The notes: generated by a model not told the origin, from the sequence alone. 6,789 nt of DNA from Pseudomonadota bacterium (GCA_009928265.1 RFPR01000115.1:1-6789); one strand, 5' to 3'. Numbered from the stretch's first letter, positions 1-5,588 are shown. Program-made: numbers and translations.

Positions 1-36
1 CAGTTTTTGCAACCCCGCGAAGGTGAGGAGAAACAC

Positions 37-351
37 ATGGAAGCTCTGTGTGTTGATTTCAGTGCGCTTTCTAGCGCACTGAACGCGCTTTGCGTGCTTG
101 TGGGCACGCTGGCATCCGTGTTTCTCGGCGCATACCTTGCGTCGGGGAAAGGGTTCTCTCCCTCCGAGTATTATGAGGAGGAGGATGAGAGGGAGCGTGT
201 GTACTGGCGCACACAAAGGCTTCTGGCCTGTGTGCGCTGGGAAAGGGCGCGAAAGGTACATTCGACGCGAAAGGTTCGCGTCGATCGCGACGATACTATT
301 CCCACCCTTCCGCTTTTCCCGGAAGGGGTAATCTACCTGGAGGCGAGATGA
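37..351 (+). CDS. Small membrane-anchored protein of unknown function
   Basis: Encodes 104 aa and is not recognised. An upstream in-frame TTG at 7 exists, but the ATG at 37 is chosen because GGTGAGGAG (22-30) lies 6 nt before it. Residues about 13-33 (ALNALCVLVGTLASVFLGAY) form one hydrophobic span. A Tyr/Glu-rich acidic stretch follows (YYEEEDERER), then a basic, Arg-rich tail, as expected for a single-pass protein with a cytoplasmic charged domain. The stop TGA (349-351) overlaps the next start in an ATGA junction, so the two are probably translationally coupled. Two perfect hairpins lie within the gene (60-81 and 262-284). A possible tail of an earlier gene, ending at TGA 24-26, may overlap the ribosome binding site. 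Function cannot be assigned. Confidence 0.8.
   Translation: MEALCVDFSALSSALNALCVLVGTLASVFLGAYLASGKGFSPSEYYEEEDERERVYWRTQRLLACVRWERARKVHSTRKVRVDRDDTIPTLPLFPEGVIYLEAR
60..81 (+). repeat. 8-bp perfect inverted repeat, early in the coding region
   Basis: CAGTGCGC (60-67) pairs with GCGCACTG (74-81) around the loop TTTCTA. It starts 23 nt after the ATG of the first gene and codes the internally repetitive peptide SALSSAL. No T-tract follows, so it is not an intrinsic terminator. Confidence 0.7.
262..284 (+). repeat. 10-bp perfect hairpin inside the first gene
   Basis: TCGACGCGAA (262-271) and TTCGCGTCGA (275-284) are exact reverse complements around the 3-nt loop AGG. A competing 5-bp hairpin, CGTCG (279-283) with CGACG (288-292), shares bases with the 3' arm, so the two are mutually exclusive. 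There is no T-tract. Confidence 0.75.
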
Positions 352-470
352 GAACCGCAATCTTCGTGGTCGTAACGTGTTTAGCGCTGTTTTTGTGCGG
401 CTATATGGTCGCTCAAAAGTTGCACGGCGTGTTAAGCTACCGAGTATCGGCACTTGCGTGTCGGTACTGA
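348..470 (+). CDS. 40-aa single-span membrane peptide
   Basis: Encodes MRTAIFVVVTCLALFLCGYM followed by about 20 more residues. Residues 4-22 form a hydrophobic helix after a lone Arg, so it is probably a signal-anchored inner-membrane peptide. The sequence before Cys17 (LFLC) does not fit a lipobox. The ATG overlaps the preceding TGA by 4 nt, and GGAGG (339-343) lies 4 nt before the start, inside the preceding gene. Overlap plus ribosome binding site make this a believable gene despite its size. The family is not recognised. Such peptides are common in phage early or host-modulation regions, but no role can be inferred here. Confidence 0.6.
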   Translation: MRTAIFVVVTCLALFLCGYMVAQKLHGVLSYRVSALACRY

Positions 471-646
471 ACTACAAAGCCGCAAGCCTATTGCTTGCGG
501 TTTTGCGTGGTGAAATCACCGCGCAACAGGCAAATGCTGCACTAGCTCCCGACAAGCCAAAAGCTTGTGTTGTGGGGCGTTTCGGCGTTTGTCTTACTCA
601 TGGACAAACAAAGGAGGAGTGTGATGTTCGTGACGTTCGTGACTAA
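458..646 (+). CDS. Possible 62-aa Cys-rich protein (doubtful)
   Basis: An open frame from GTG 458 to TAA 644-646 encodes a helical segment (KAASLLLAVLRGEITAQQAN) followed by KACVVGRFGVCLTHGQTKEECD, with a C-x(7)-C-x(2)-H-x(6)-C arrangement that could bind a metal. The amino-acid pattern looks protein-like, and the ORF would fill an otherwise empty 153-nt gap in a compact operon, overlapping its neighbours by 13 and 23 nt. Against it are the non-ATG start, no convincing ribosome binding site, and a terminator-like hairpin (480-504) inside the frame. The frame stays open upstream to GTG 377, but that part overlaps the better-supported 348-470 gene. Treat it as a candidate only. Confidence 0.4.
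   Translation: MSVLNYKAASLLLAVLRGEITAQQANAALAPDKPKACVVGRFGVCLTHGQTKEECDVRDVRD
480..504 (+). terminator. Terminator-like hairpin with short T run
   Basis: CCGCAAGC (480-487) pairs perfectly with GCTTGCGG (493-500) around the loop CTATT, followed by TTTT (501-504). It sits 9 nt after the stop codon at 468-470, a natural place for an intrinsic terminator or attenuator. The T run is short, so read-through is likely. It conflicts with the candidate reading frame at 458-646. Confidence 0.5.
611..619 (+). promoter_or_regulatory. Strong Shine-Dalgarno fixing the start at 624
   Basis: AAGGAGGAG lies 4 nt before ATG 624. It decides this start over upstream in-frame starts at 567 and 600, which lack such a site. 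Confidence 0.75.
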
Positions 647-785
647 GCGGCCGTTTCTGGCCGCAGTATTGGTCACGGTGGCATTGTGTGCCATCGTGGG
701 GCCATTCCAGACGGGGGCCTGGTATCACCAGGCGTTCGTCGCTGTATGGCGAGGAACGATTGCGTTCCTACGAGGGGCTTTCTGA
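624..785 (+). CDS. 53-aa single-span membrane protein
   Basis: Encodes MFVTFVTKRPFLAAVLVTVALCAIVGPFQ and a further 24 residues. A short basic start (TKRP) precedes a hydrophobic helix at about residues 10-27, then a Trp/Phe/Arg amphipathic tail ending VWRGTIAFLRGAF. It could be a signal-anchored inner-membrane peptide; a cleaved signal would leave almost nothing. The start is set by AAGGAGGAG at 611-619. The next gene begins 1 nt after its stop. Two hairpins (647-664, 6 bp; 752-769, 7 bp) lie within it. It is not recognised; small holin-like or host-takeover peptides look like this, but size and one helix are not enough to call it. Confidence 0.65.
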   Translation: MFVTFVTKRPFLAAVLVTVALCAIVGPFQTGAWYHQAFVAVWRGTIAFLRGAF

Positions 786-786
786 G

Positions 787-1026
787 ATGGAAAGTCTATG
801 GTTCGTTCACCCCGACATGAATGTGTCGGGGTATGGTTCTATCGCTGAAGAGAACCGTGAGAAGGCGGCAAACCTCTTCGTACAGGAGGCGTTCACGTTC
901 GGCGCGTATGATGAATGCGCGCCCGTCGCACAGGTCCTACTTTTGCGAGACACCGCGCAGGTTCGCGTGGATTATCTCCATGCAATTGCACTCTTTTCGG
1001 ATTTTCTGGAGTTTATGCATGCGTGA
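787..1026 (+). CDS. Small acidic protein of unknown function
   Basis: Encodes 79 aa beginning MESLWFVHPDMNVSGYGSIA. No membrane span, Cys motif or recognised domain is seen. It is mildly acidic and predicted mostly helical, with the helix-rich C-terminus DYLHAIALFSDFLEFMHA, and is probably cytosolic. The ATG at 787 is preceded by GAGGGG (772-777) at 9 nt and follows the upstream stop by 1 nt, which suggests coupling. The longer frame starting at 688 runs through the preceding gene and is not favoured. Two inverted repeats (809-832 and 901-923) fall inside it. The 3' end overlaps the next gene by 8 nt. Confidence 0.65.
   Translation: MESLWFVHPDMNVSGYGSIAEENREKAANLFVQEAFTFGAYDECAPVAQVLLLRDTAQVRVDYLHAIALFSDFLEFMHA
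809..832 (+). repeat. 9-bp perfect hairpin
   Basis: ACCCCGACA (809-817) pairs with TGTCGGGGT (824-832) around TGAATG. It is within coding sequence with no T-tract, 23 nt after the start codon at 787, the same distance as the 60-81 hairpin after its own start. Confidence 0.7.
901..923 (+). repeat. GC-rich hairpin inside coding region
   Basis: GGCGCG (901-906) pairs with CGCGCC (918-923). The stem can extend by T-G, A-T and T-A pairs to about 9 bp with the loop GATGA (910-914). No T-tract follows. Confidence 0.5.
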
Positions 1027-1120
1027 CGAACAAGAAGAGCTGTTCGGGGCAATGTTGTTCGTTGCCCTGATGATCGGGTGGATCACTCTGTGGGTGTTCG
1101 CCCCTTTTCTGTTGGAGTAA
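1019..1120 (+). CDS. 33-aa single-span membrane peptide
   Basis: Encodes MRDEQEELFGAMLFVALMIG then WITLWVFAPFLLE. A charged acidic N-terminus (RDEQEE) is followed by a hydrophobic helix from about residue 9 to the end, giving a tail-anchored-like topology. GGAG (1008-1011) lies 7 nt before the ATG, inside the preceding gene, with which it overlaps by 8 nt. The next gene starts 2 nt after its stop, with its own GGAG (1114-1117) inside this gene. This tight packing is the main argument that it is real. The family is not recognised and no function can be inferred. Confidence 0.6.
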   Translation: MRDEQEELFGAMLFVALMIGWITLWVFAPFLLE

Positions 1121-1122
1121 AC

Positions 1123-1452
1123 ATGCGGCAATGCACTGAGTGTGGAGTGGAGTTCGACCCTCGGTCCCGTGCAAAGCGGGAAGCCGGGGGTCTCGTGTCT
1201 CATTGCCCTGAGTGCTCGTCTGACACTCCAAGGGTTTTGGGTGTGACGTCAGGGGACGGCAAGCAAGCTTCCGTTTCCATCGTGCGTCCCGCCACACAAA
1301 GTGATCGGGCTGCATTCCTGCACTATTGGCAACGCGCCACAGGTTTGCATCGGGGCAAGAGCTGTCAGCTAGACTCCAGGCTCACTACGCCTGGATTCAC
1401 TGTGGCTCTGGTGCACCAGAGCGAGGCTACTAATCATAAAGGAAAAGCATGA
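1123..1452 (+). CDS. Zinc-ribbon phage-type protein
   Basis: Encodes 109 aa. Cys4-x2-Cys7 and Cys28-x2-Cys31 (MRQCTEC ... HCPEC) make a four-cysteine zinc ribbon at the N-terminus, with RSRAKREAGGL between the knuckles. The middle has a GDGKQASVSIV strand. The C-terminal half contains RGKSCQL, and the tail reads NHKGKA. The overall pattern is reminiscent of small phage proteins of unknown role that pair a zinc ribbon with a GKSCQL-type motif, but this is from memory. Zinc binding is likely; nucleic-acid or protein binding is a guess. The ATG is set by GGAG at 1114-1117; an in-frame start at 1078 lies within the preceding gene. Its TGA overlaps the next ATG in an ATGA junction. Confidence 0.75.
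   Translation: MRQCTECGVEFDPRSRAKREAGGLVSHCPECSSDTPRVLGVTSGDGKQASVSIVRPATQSDRAAFLHYWQRATGLHRGKSCQLDSRLTTPGFTVALVHQSEATNHKGKA
1375..1422 (+). repeat. Two adjacent inverted repeats near the 3' end of the zinc-ribbon gene
   Basis: TCCAGGC (1375-1381) pairs with GCCTGGA (1389-1395) over a 7-nt loop. Nine nucleotides later comes an 18-nt perfect palindrome, GCTCTGGTGCACCAGAGC (1405-1422). The palindrome could form a hairpin or bind a dimeric protein; neither is shown. Confidence 0.6.
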
Positions 1453-1586
1453 GAGTGCATAGTGAAGTGTTGCGTAGGTACTTGGCATACCTGGTATCTA
1501 CGAGGCACGAACCAAAGCAACGTGGGTGGAGGCGAAGCCTTATCAAGGCTTTGGTGGCCTCTATCCGTACACTGGAAGCTAACTGA
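1449..1586 (+). CDS. 45-aa basic peptide of unknown function
   Basis: Encodes MRVHSEVLRRYLAYLVSTRH followed by EPKQRGWRRSLIKALVASIRTLEAN. It is strongly basic (about 9 Arg/Lys) and looks like two amphipathic helices joined by a Pro/Gly turn, so nucleic-acid or membrane-surface binding is conceivable. The start overlaps the zinc-ribbon stop (ATGA), and AAAGGA (1438-1443) lies about 5 nt upstream. Its own stop merges with the GAGGAG ribosome binding site (1585-1590) of the next gene. A 7-bp hairpin (1535-1551, AAGCCTT/AAGGCTT) lies inside. The junctions favour a true gene; it is not recognised. Confidence 0.55.
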   Translation: MRVHSEVLRRYLAYLVSTRHEPKQRGWRRSLIKALVASIRTLEAN

Positions 1587-1596
1587 GGAGAGTGTC

Positions 1597-2592
1597 ATGA
1601 GCCGAATCAATTCCGCAGCGTTCGATGACCCCAGGGTTGCCGCCATCGAGGTAACCCCTATGTGGGCGGGTGACCTGCCCATCTCTGATGTGGATAACGC
1701 GCTGCTTCTGGAGGGCGTGCCGCAAGAAATCCTGCCCAAGGCACCGTCTCGTGCGGTTGCCATGCGTCGGGCATTCGATACTGTGGCGCCACGTGGCGCC
1801 AAAATCGACATGTTGCCCAAAGGTTTGGGCGTGGCCATGTCCCTCAAGGACGTGTCCAAGCTCGACCTGGAGGAGCTTTCGAAGCTCCAGGGTTGTGAAG
1901 TGCGGGAGGCGTCAAGCTACCGCTCAACACTAACCGCAAAGATTTCCGTGCAAAACGTGAACGGCACGGAGATTGAGAGTCTCTCGTTCTCTCCGGACGA
2001 TCACCCAATGGTCCCACTTTTGCGGGAGGTTTACTCCGCTAAAAAGGAGTACTACAAGGCAAGCGAGGACCTGTCCGTGTGGTTCTCGCAGGCTGTAATC
2101 CCTGCATGTGGAGGCATCGGTAAGCGCGCCCGTGGAGGCGTGTATTACGTTCCTTCTTACAAGCGGGAACTGCTTCTACAGGTAGCGCGTGCACTTGAGA
2201 GTATCTCGCGCTCGCACTCCATCGACCGTCAAGTCGCAGGACAAAGCTTTCCCGTGTACCTGCTCGACCACGGCGGAAAGCTTTGTCTGGAGCCCCGAGC
2301 TTCTGACGATGCGGCTGCAATGGAGATCGTAGTTGACGGCGTGATTCGAGACGCCGACGCTGCACTGGATGACATTGCGGCTGCTCTGGAAGCGACGGAC
2401 GGAAAGGCGCCCGGAAAGCGGGCACTGAACACAAAGCGTACAGAATGCGCTAAGCTGGAGGCTGAGATCGCGAACTGGGAGAAGGTGGCCAGCGTCGGTC
2501 TGGACCTGCTCCGAAATCGCATCGAAGAGCTTCGAGCAGCTATCGGCGTGGCCGAGCTGGCTGCTGAAATGGCTGATGTGAAGGACGCATGA
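1597..2592 (+). CDS. Accessory protein of the MoxR/VWA cassette (possibly DUF6744-like)
   Basis: Encodes 331 aa starting MSRINSAAFDDPRVAAIEVT. GAGGAG (1585-1590) lies 6 nt before ATG 1597; an in-frame start at 1462 would overlap the previous gene and lacks such a site. The N-terminal third contains a SRAVAMRRAFDTVAP segment. The middle is a mixed alpha/beta region with the motif RGGVYYVP at residues 179-186. From about residue 253 the protein is Ala/Glu/Leu-rich and helical, probably coiled-coil. The GGVYxVP pattern and layout remind me of the DUF6744 family of phage and bacterial proteins; this is tentative. No catalytic motif is seen. Lying directly before a MoxR ATPase, it may be an adaptor or a client. 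A 13-bp inverted repeat (2240-2287) and an 18-nt palindrome (1784-1801) lie inside. Confidence 0.8.
   Translation: MSRINSAAFDDPRVAAIEVTPMWAGDLPISDVDNALLLEGVPQEILPKAPSRAVAMRRAFDTVAPRGAKIDMLPKGLGVAMSLKDVSKLDLEELSKLQGCEVREASSYRSTLTAKISVQNVNGTEIESLSFSPDDHPMVPLLREVYSAKKEYYKASEDLSVWFSQAVIPACGGIGKRARGGVYYVPSYKRELLLQVARALESISRSHSIDRQVAGQSFPVYLLDHGGKLCLEPRASDDAAAMEIVVDGVIRDADAALDDIAAALEATDGKAPGKRALNTKRTECAKLEAEIANWEKVASVGLDLLRNRIEELRAAIGVAELAAEMADVKDA
1784..1801 (+). repeat. 18-nt perfect palindrome
   Basis: TGGCGCCACGTGGCGCCA is its own reverse complement and is also a tandem of TGGCGCCA around CG. It is followed by GCCCAAA/TTTGGGC (1815-1830) and GGAGCTT/AAGCTCC (1872-1888), making three inverted repeats within 105 nt of coding sequence. 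Confidence 0.7.
2240..2287 (+). repeat. 13-bp perfect inverted repeat inside coding region
   Basis: GACAAAGCTTTCC (2240-2252) and GGAAAGCTTTGTC (2275-2287) are exact reverse complements separated by 22 nt. An inner stem, CCGTG (2252-2256) with CACGG (2269-2273), can stack on it with one bulge or shared base. Each arm contains the palindrome AAAGCTTT. No T-tract follows. Confidence 0.8.
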
Positions 2593-2650
2593 CGTTCCCT
2601 GGGTTTAAGGTTTCCTAGACACGAAACATACATTTTGAGGTAAATCAATC

Positions 2651-3787
2651 ATGCTCTGCACCAATCTGCTCGCTATTTCTATCCAAGCCAACATCTCCAC
2701 GCTCCTCGTGGGCGACCCTGGAGTCGGCAAGACTGCCATCCTGGAGGCGCTCGTCGAGCAGCTACAAGAGAAGAAGTACGGGGGAAAGGATTTCCCCCTT
2801 GTCATCACGAACGCCGCCCAGGCGATGCCTGAGGACCTGGGCGGTGCCCAGGTCCCCAATCACGAGACGCGTACCATGGATGCGTATTCCATGGGCGCAA
2901 TCAAGGCGCTAATCAAGGCGGGAAGAGGTGTGCACTTCCTGGACGAGTATGGTTCTTGCGGTCCCCAAATGCGGGCCGCATGTCTCTCGGTCTTCGAGGG
3001 TCGTGTCTACGGTGACGTGCGACTTAGCAATGTGTGCGTCGTTGCCGCAATGAACCCACCAAGTATCGCGACCAACGGGCAAGACATGTCTTTGCCAGAG
3101 TCCAATCGGCCATTCTGGATTGAGTGGGCCGTGGATGACAGTGCCTGGTTCGACTACTTGCTAGGAGGGAAGGGTGCGGTCTCTACCTTCCCGATCTTGC
3201 CCGATGACTTCGAGAAGACGCACCTTCCCAAGACCAGGTCTCTCGTGGCAATGTATCTCAAGCGCAATCCCAAGAGCATCCACGTCCAGCCCCCGCCCGA
3301 GAAGGCTACCTCACCGTGGCCTTCGCGTCGCTCTTGGACCAACGCGGCAAAGATGTTCGCCGCAGTTTTGGCTGCTGGCTTCGCAATCGAAAGCGACGAG
3401 GTCCACGGAGCAGTCAAAGGCTTTGTCGGACAGTCTCACGCCGACGAGTTCTTCCGGTGGGTCAAGGACATGGACCTGCCCGACCCCGAGGCGCTTCTTG
3501 CGAGTCCCAAGAACGCATTCGGTATGATCCCGAACAAGCACGACCGCGCCATCGCGTGTCTTGAGTCTGTCGCTGCTGCGGCAATCGAGGACCGTCCCAA
3601 CAAGGTCAACCGATGGGCCGCAGCGTGGGAAATCTTGGAGCCTGTGATTAACAGTCACCAAGACCGCGCCATGAGTGCAGGTGCAATTCTTGCAACCAGG
3701 ATGCCCGCAGGTGCGATGTTCCCCCCAGTTGCGGCCAAGATTCTGAAGGTTCGCAGGGACATGGGCATTTCCAAGGCAGGAATCTGA
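2651..3787 (+). CDS. MoxR-type AAA+ ATPase
   Basis: Encodes 378 aa, a usual length for MoxR-family ATPases. Visible motifs are Walker A GDPGVGKT (21-28), the DLGG segment (62-65), Walker B GVHFLDE (93-99), sensor 1 in AAMNP (Asn135), the NR pair before FWIEW (153-154) as arginine finger, and a PSRRSW sensor-2 region (224-229). All key residues are present, so it should hydrolyse ATP, probably as a hexamer. MoxR proteins act as chaperone-like remodellers with VWA-domain partners, often for metal-cofactor insertion or complex assembly; the VWA protein 78 nt downstream is the obvious partner. GAGGT (2637-2641) lies 9 nt before the ATG. The 58-nt gap upstream has no convincing promoter. Strong hairpins occur at 2780-2798 and 2833-2855. 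Confidence 0.93.
   Translation: MLCTNLLAISIQANISTLLVGDPGVGKTAILEALVEQLQEKKYGGKDFPLVITNAAQAMPEDLGGAQVPNHETRTMDAYSMGAIKALIKAGRGVHFLDEYGSCGPQMRAACLSVFEGRVYGDVRLSNVCVVAAMNPPSIATNGQDMSLPESNRPFWIEWAVDDSAWFDYLLGGKGAVSTFPILPDDFEKTHLPKTRSLVAMYLKRNPKSIHVQPPPEKATSPWPSRRSWTNAAKMFAAVLAAGFAIESDEVHGAVKGFVGQSHADEFFRWVKDMDLPDPEALLASPKNAFGMIPNKHDRAIACLESVAAAAIEDRPNKVNRWAAAWEILEPVINSHQDRAMSAGAILATRMPAGAMFPPVAAKILKVRRDMGISKAGI
2780..2798 (+). repeat. 8-bp perfect hairpin in the ATPase gene
   Basis: GGGGGAAA (2780-2787), loop GGA, TTTCCCCC (2791-2798). It has no T-tract; only two T residues follow. Confidence 0.65.
2833..2855 (+). repeat. 10-bp perfect hairpin over the ATPase PEDLGGAQV coding segment
   Basis: GGACCTGGGC (2833-2842) and GCCCAGGTCC (2846-2855) close a GGT loop. 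It is directly preceded by a 5-bp stem, CAGGC-GAT-GCCTG (2819-2831). The segment encodes the conserved DLGG part of the MoxR core, so protein and RNA constraints may coincide. Confidence 0.75.
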
Positions 3788-3865
3788 TGCGTAGGTAATA
3801 GAGGGATAGGGCTAAGCAAACACTTGGCCCTTGACCTGTGCTACCAACTTAATAAGGAGAAAAAG

Positions 3866-5539
3866 ATGCAAGCTAGACCACAGATTCGCAAGCAGTTCTC
3901 AGGTGGTGCGACTGTTGTGAATGACGACACGGTTGAAGACCTCATCGCAAACGCAAGGCTTTTGGCCGAACGCGCTGTGCCGTCGTTCATTAGCGCGCTG
4001 CGGGCGTGCAACGTGGTAGTCACACGAGATATCCCCACCGCTGCCGTAGACATGTATTGGCGCGTGTACTGGAATCCTGACTTCACTAAGTTTCTTGCCA
4101 AGATGGCAGAGTCTGTCAGTGCGGCAACTCCGTGCCCGTCTTGTGGTGCGACTAGCCATCACAAGCTTGCATACATCGCAGGCACTTGGATCCACGAGGC
4201 TGGACACCGCGTGTTTCGTCACCGAGAAAGGTTTGACTCCCTGGGTCTTGTGGACCCTGGAAAGTGGAACGAATGTACTGACGCGGAGATGGACGACGAC
4301 ATTCCGGGTATCGGTAAGTCTGCGGCTGAGGCCGCTACCGCTAAGAATGAACTCTTGCCGCAAATCTGTCTCGACAAGTGGATGCTGGTGGACGAGAAGG
4401 CGCAGCGAATTGCAAACACTTCGGAGGAGTTCTGGGCTGCCGCTATTCCCTGGGATCAAAACAACAAGGATCCTAAGTACAAGAAGGTTCCGTCTGCATG
4501 GTACCCAGACACCATCGGTCAGCCCGAGGGATGGATTGCTGAGAACTACTACACGGCGTACGAAAAGAAGCAAGAACAACAGGGACAGAGACAGGGACAG
4601 GGGCAAGGGCAAGGGCAAGAACAACAGGGACAAGGACAAGGGCAAGGGCAAGGGCAAGGACAGGGGCAAGGGCAGGGGCAAGGGCAGGGGCAAGGGCAGG
4701 GGCAAGGGCAAGGACAGGGAAAGCCTTTCCCCAAAGTGGGACCTGGCAGTGGTGGTGCGGATCACGGGTCCGGGGTGTGTGGTGACCAACGTCCATGGGA
4801 AGACGGAAAGCCAGGAGAGTCAAAGGACGGACTAAATCCAAATGCGCCAGGCGTAACCGAGGCTGAGGGAAACGCGGTACGGCGCGACGTGGCAGTAGCA
4901 ATCAAGAAGCAAAAGGAAAACGGAAGAGGAACCCTGCCGGGTGGCTGGGAAATCTTTGCTGACGCGGAACTACAGACCCCCAAGGTACGGTGGCAAGACC
5001 GTATCCGCGCAGTTGCAAGGCAAGCAATCTCTCGTGTGAGAGGGGAAAGACTCAATACATATAGACGGTTGTCCAGGTCTACGATCGTAAACAACTGTAC
5101 AGTAGTCAAGCCAAGCACGTATGAGATCGTCCCAACCGTCTGCGTAGTTCTCGACACTTCAGGGTCCATGGGAAGTGGCAGGCGGTCGCGACTTGAGCGA
5201 GGAATGTCAGAGGTAGAGGCTATCCTGAAGCTCAACAAAGTGAAGAGCTACTTCTTGGACTGTGACGCAAACGTTTACGGCACAGCACAGGAAGTGAAGT
5301 CTATCCGCACAGCAAAAGTACACGGGGGAGGTGGAACGGACATGCGTGTTGGCGTGAAGGCTGCACGAAAGCAGAAGGTCAAGCCAGACGTAATCGTGTT
5401 GCTTACGGATGGAGACACACCTTGGCCTAGTGCGGATGACGTGAAAGGCGTAACCGTCATCACTGGAATCGTGCACGAGAATGGAACCAATGGATGTCCA
5501 GAGTTCATGAATCCTGTACACATCGACACTGATGGTTGA
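3866..5539 (+). CDS. Metallopeptidase-like / VWA protein with Gln-Gly linker
   Basis: Encodes 557 aa. The N-terminal domain resembles the DUF2201 putative metallopeptidase: a CPSC pair (90-93), HEAGH (110-114, an HExxH zinc site), then WNECTDAEMDDDI (134-146), which fits the family's third-ligand segment, and an EEFW motif. Residues 236-285 are a low-complexity, mostly (QG)n stretch, followed by a Gly/Pro-rich spacer. The C-terminal VWA domain has a complete MIDAS: DTSGSM (430-435), GGGGTD with Thr491, and LLTDGD with Asp515. It should therefore bind a divalent metal and a partner protein. Its neighbour is a MoxR ATPase, the known partner type. The ATG at 3866 is set by AAGGAGA (3854-3860); an in-frame TTG at 3824 lacks a site. 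Proteolytic activity is unproven, since many relatives are only putative enzymes. Confidence 0.9.
   Translation: MQARPQIRKQFSGGATVVNDDTVEDLIANARLLAERAVPSFISALRACNVVVTRDIPTAAVDMYWRVYWNPDFTKFLAKMAESVSAATPCPSCGATSHHKLAYIAGTWIHEAGHRVFRHRERFDSLGLVDPGKWNECTDAEMDDDIPGIGKSAAEAATAKNELLPQICLDKWMLVDEKAQRIANTSEEFWAAAIPWDQNNKDPKYKKVPSAWYPDTIGQPEGWIAENYYTAYEKKQEQQGQRQGQGQGQGQEQQGQGQGQGQGQGQGQGQGQGQGQGQGQGQGQGKPFPKVGPGSGGADHGSGVCGDQRPWEDGKPGESKDGLNPNAPGVTEAEGNAVRRDVAVAIKKQKENGRGTLPGGWEIFADAELQTPKVRWQDRIRAVARQAISRVRGERLNTYRRLSRSTIVNNCTVVKPSTYEIVPTVCVVLDTSGSMGSGRRSRLERGMSEVEAILKLNKVKSYFLDCDANVYGTAQEVKSIRTAKVHGGGGTDMRVGVKAARKQKVKPDVIVLLTDGDTPWPSADDVKGVTVITGIVHENGTNGCPEFMNPVHIDTDG
4571..4720 (+). repeat. Hexanucleotide array coding a Gln-Gly linker
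   Basis: About 150 nt of CARGGN-type hexamers (mainly CAAGGG, CAGGGG, CAAGGA) encode residues 236-285. A few interruptions (QEQQ, QRQ) sit in the first third; the rest is pure QG. Period 6 keeps the frame when units are gained or lost, so length may vary between relatives. The stretch joins the metallopeptidase-like and VWA domains as a probably disordered tether. Confidence 0.9.
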
Positions 5540-5563
5540 CGACTGAGACCGAGCAGCTATATT
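5536..5563 (+). promoter_or_regulatory. Sigma70-like promoter candidate before tRNA-Leu
   Basis: TTGACG (5536-5541) and TATATT (5558-5563) are separated by 16 nt; each matches the consensus at 5 of 6 positions. The -35 box overlaps the VWA stop codon (5537-5539). Transcription would begin about 40 nt before tRNA-Leu and could read into the DUF6948-like gene. It is the best promoter match I found in the window. Confidence 0.5.
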
Positions 5564-5588
5564 ACCCCAAGCAGCTTGCTTGCCTTGT

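Noticed and set aside
1..26. Tail of an upstream gene ending at TGA 24-26
   Set aside because: Only seven codons are visible, so it cannot be distinguished from chance; mentioned in the first gene's entry.
1434..1859. 141-aa ORF on the - strand
   Set aside because: No recognisable motif, it opposes well-supported + strand genes with ribosome binding sites, and its composition is typical of an antisense shadow.
2604..2634. Promoter before the ATPase gene (TTTAAG and TACATT)
   Set aside because: Both boxes match weakly and the 19-nt spacing is long; read-through from upstream is simpler.
3831..3854. Promoter before the VWA gene (TTGACC with TTAATA)
   Set aside because: The spacer is only 12 nt, and the ribosome binding site overlaps the putative -10.
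4473..4901. Long antisense ORFs over the Gln-Gly region (Pro/Leu/Cys-rich)
   Set aside because: They are open only because the hexamer array lacks stops on both strands; no start signals, and the sense protein has clear domains.
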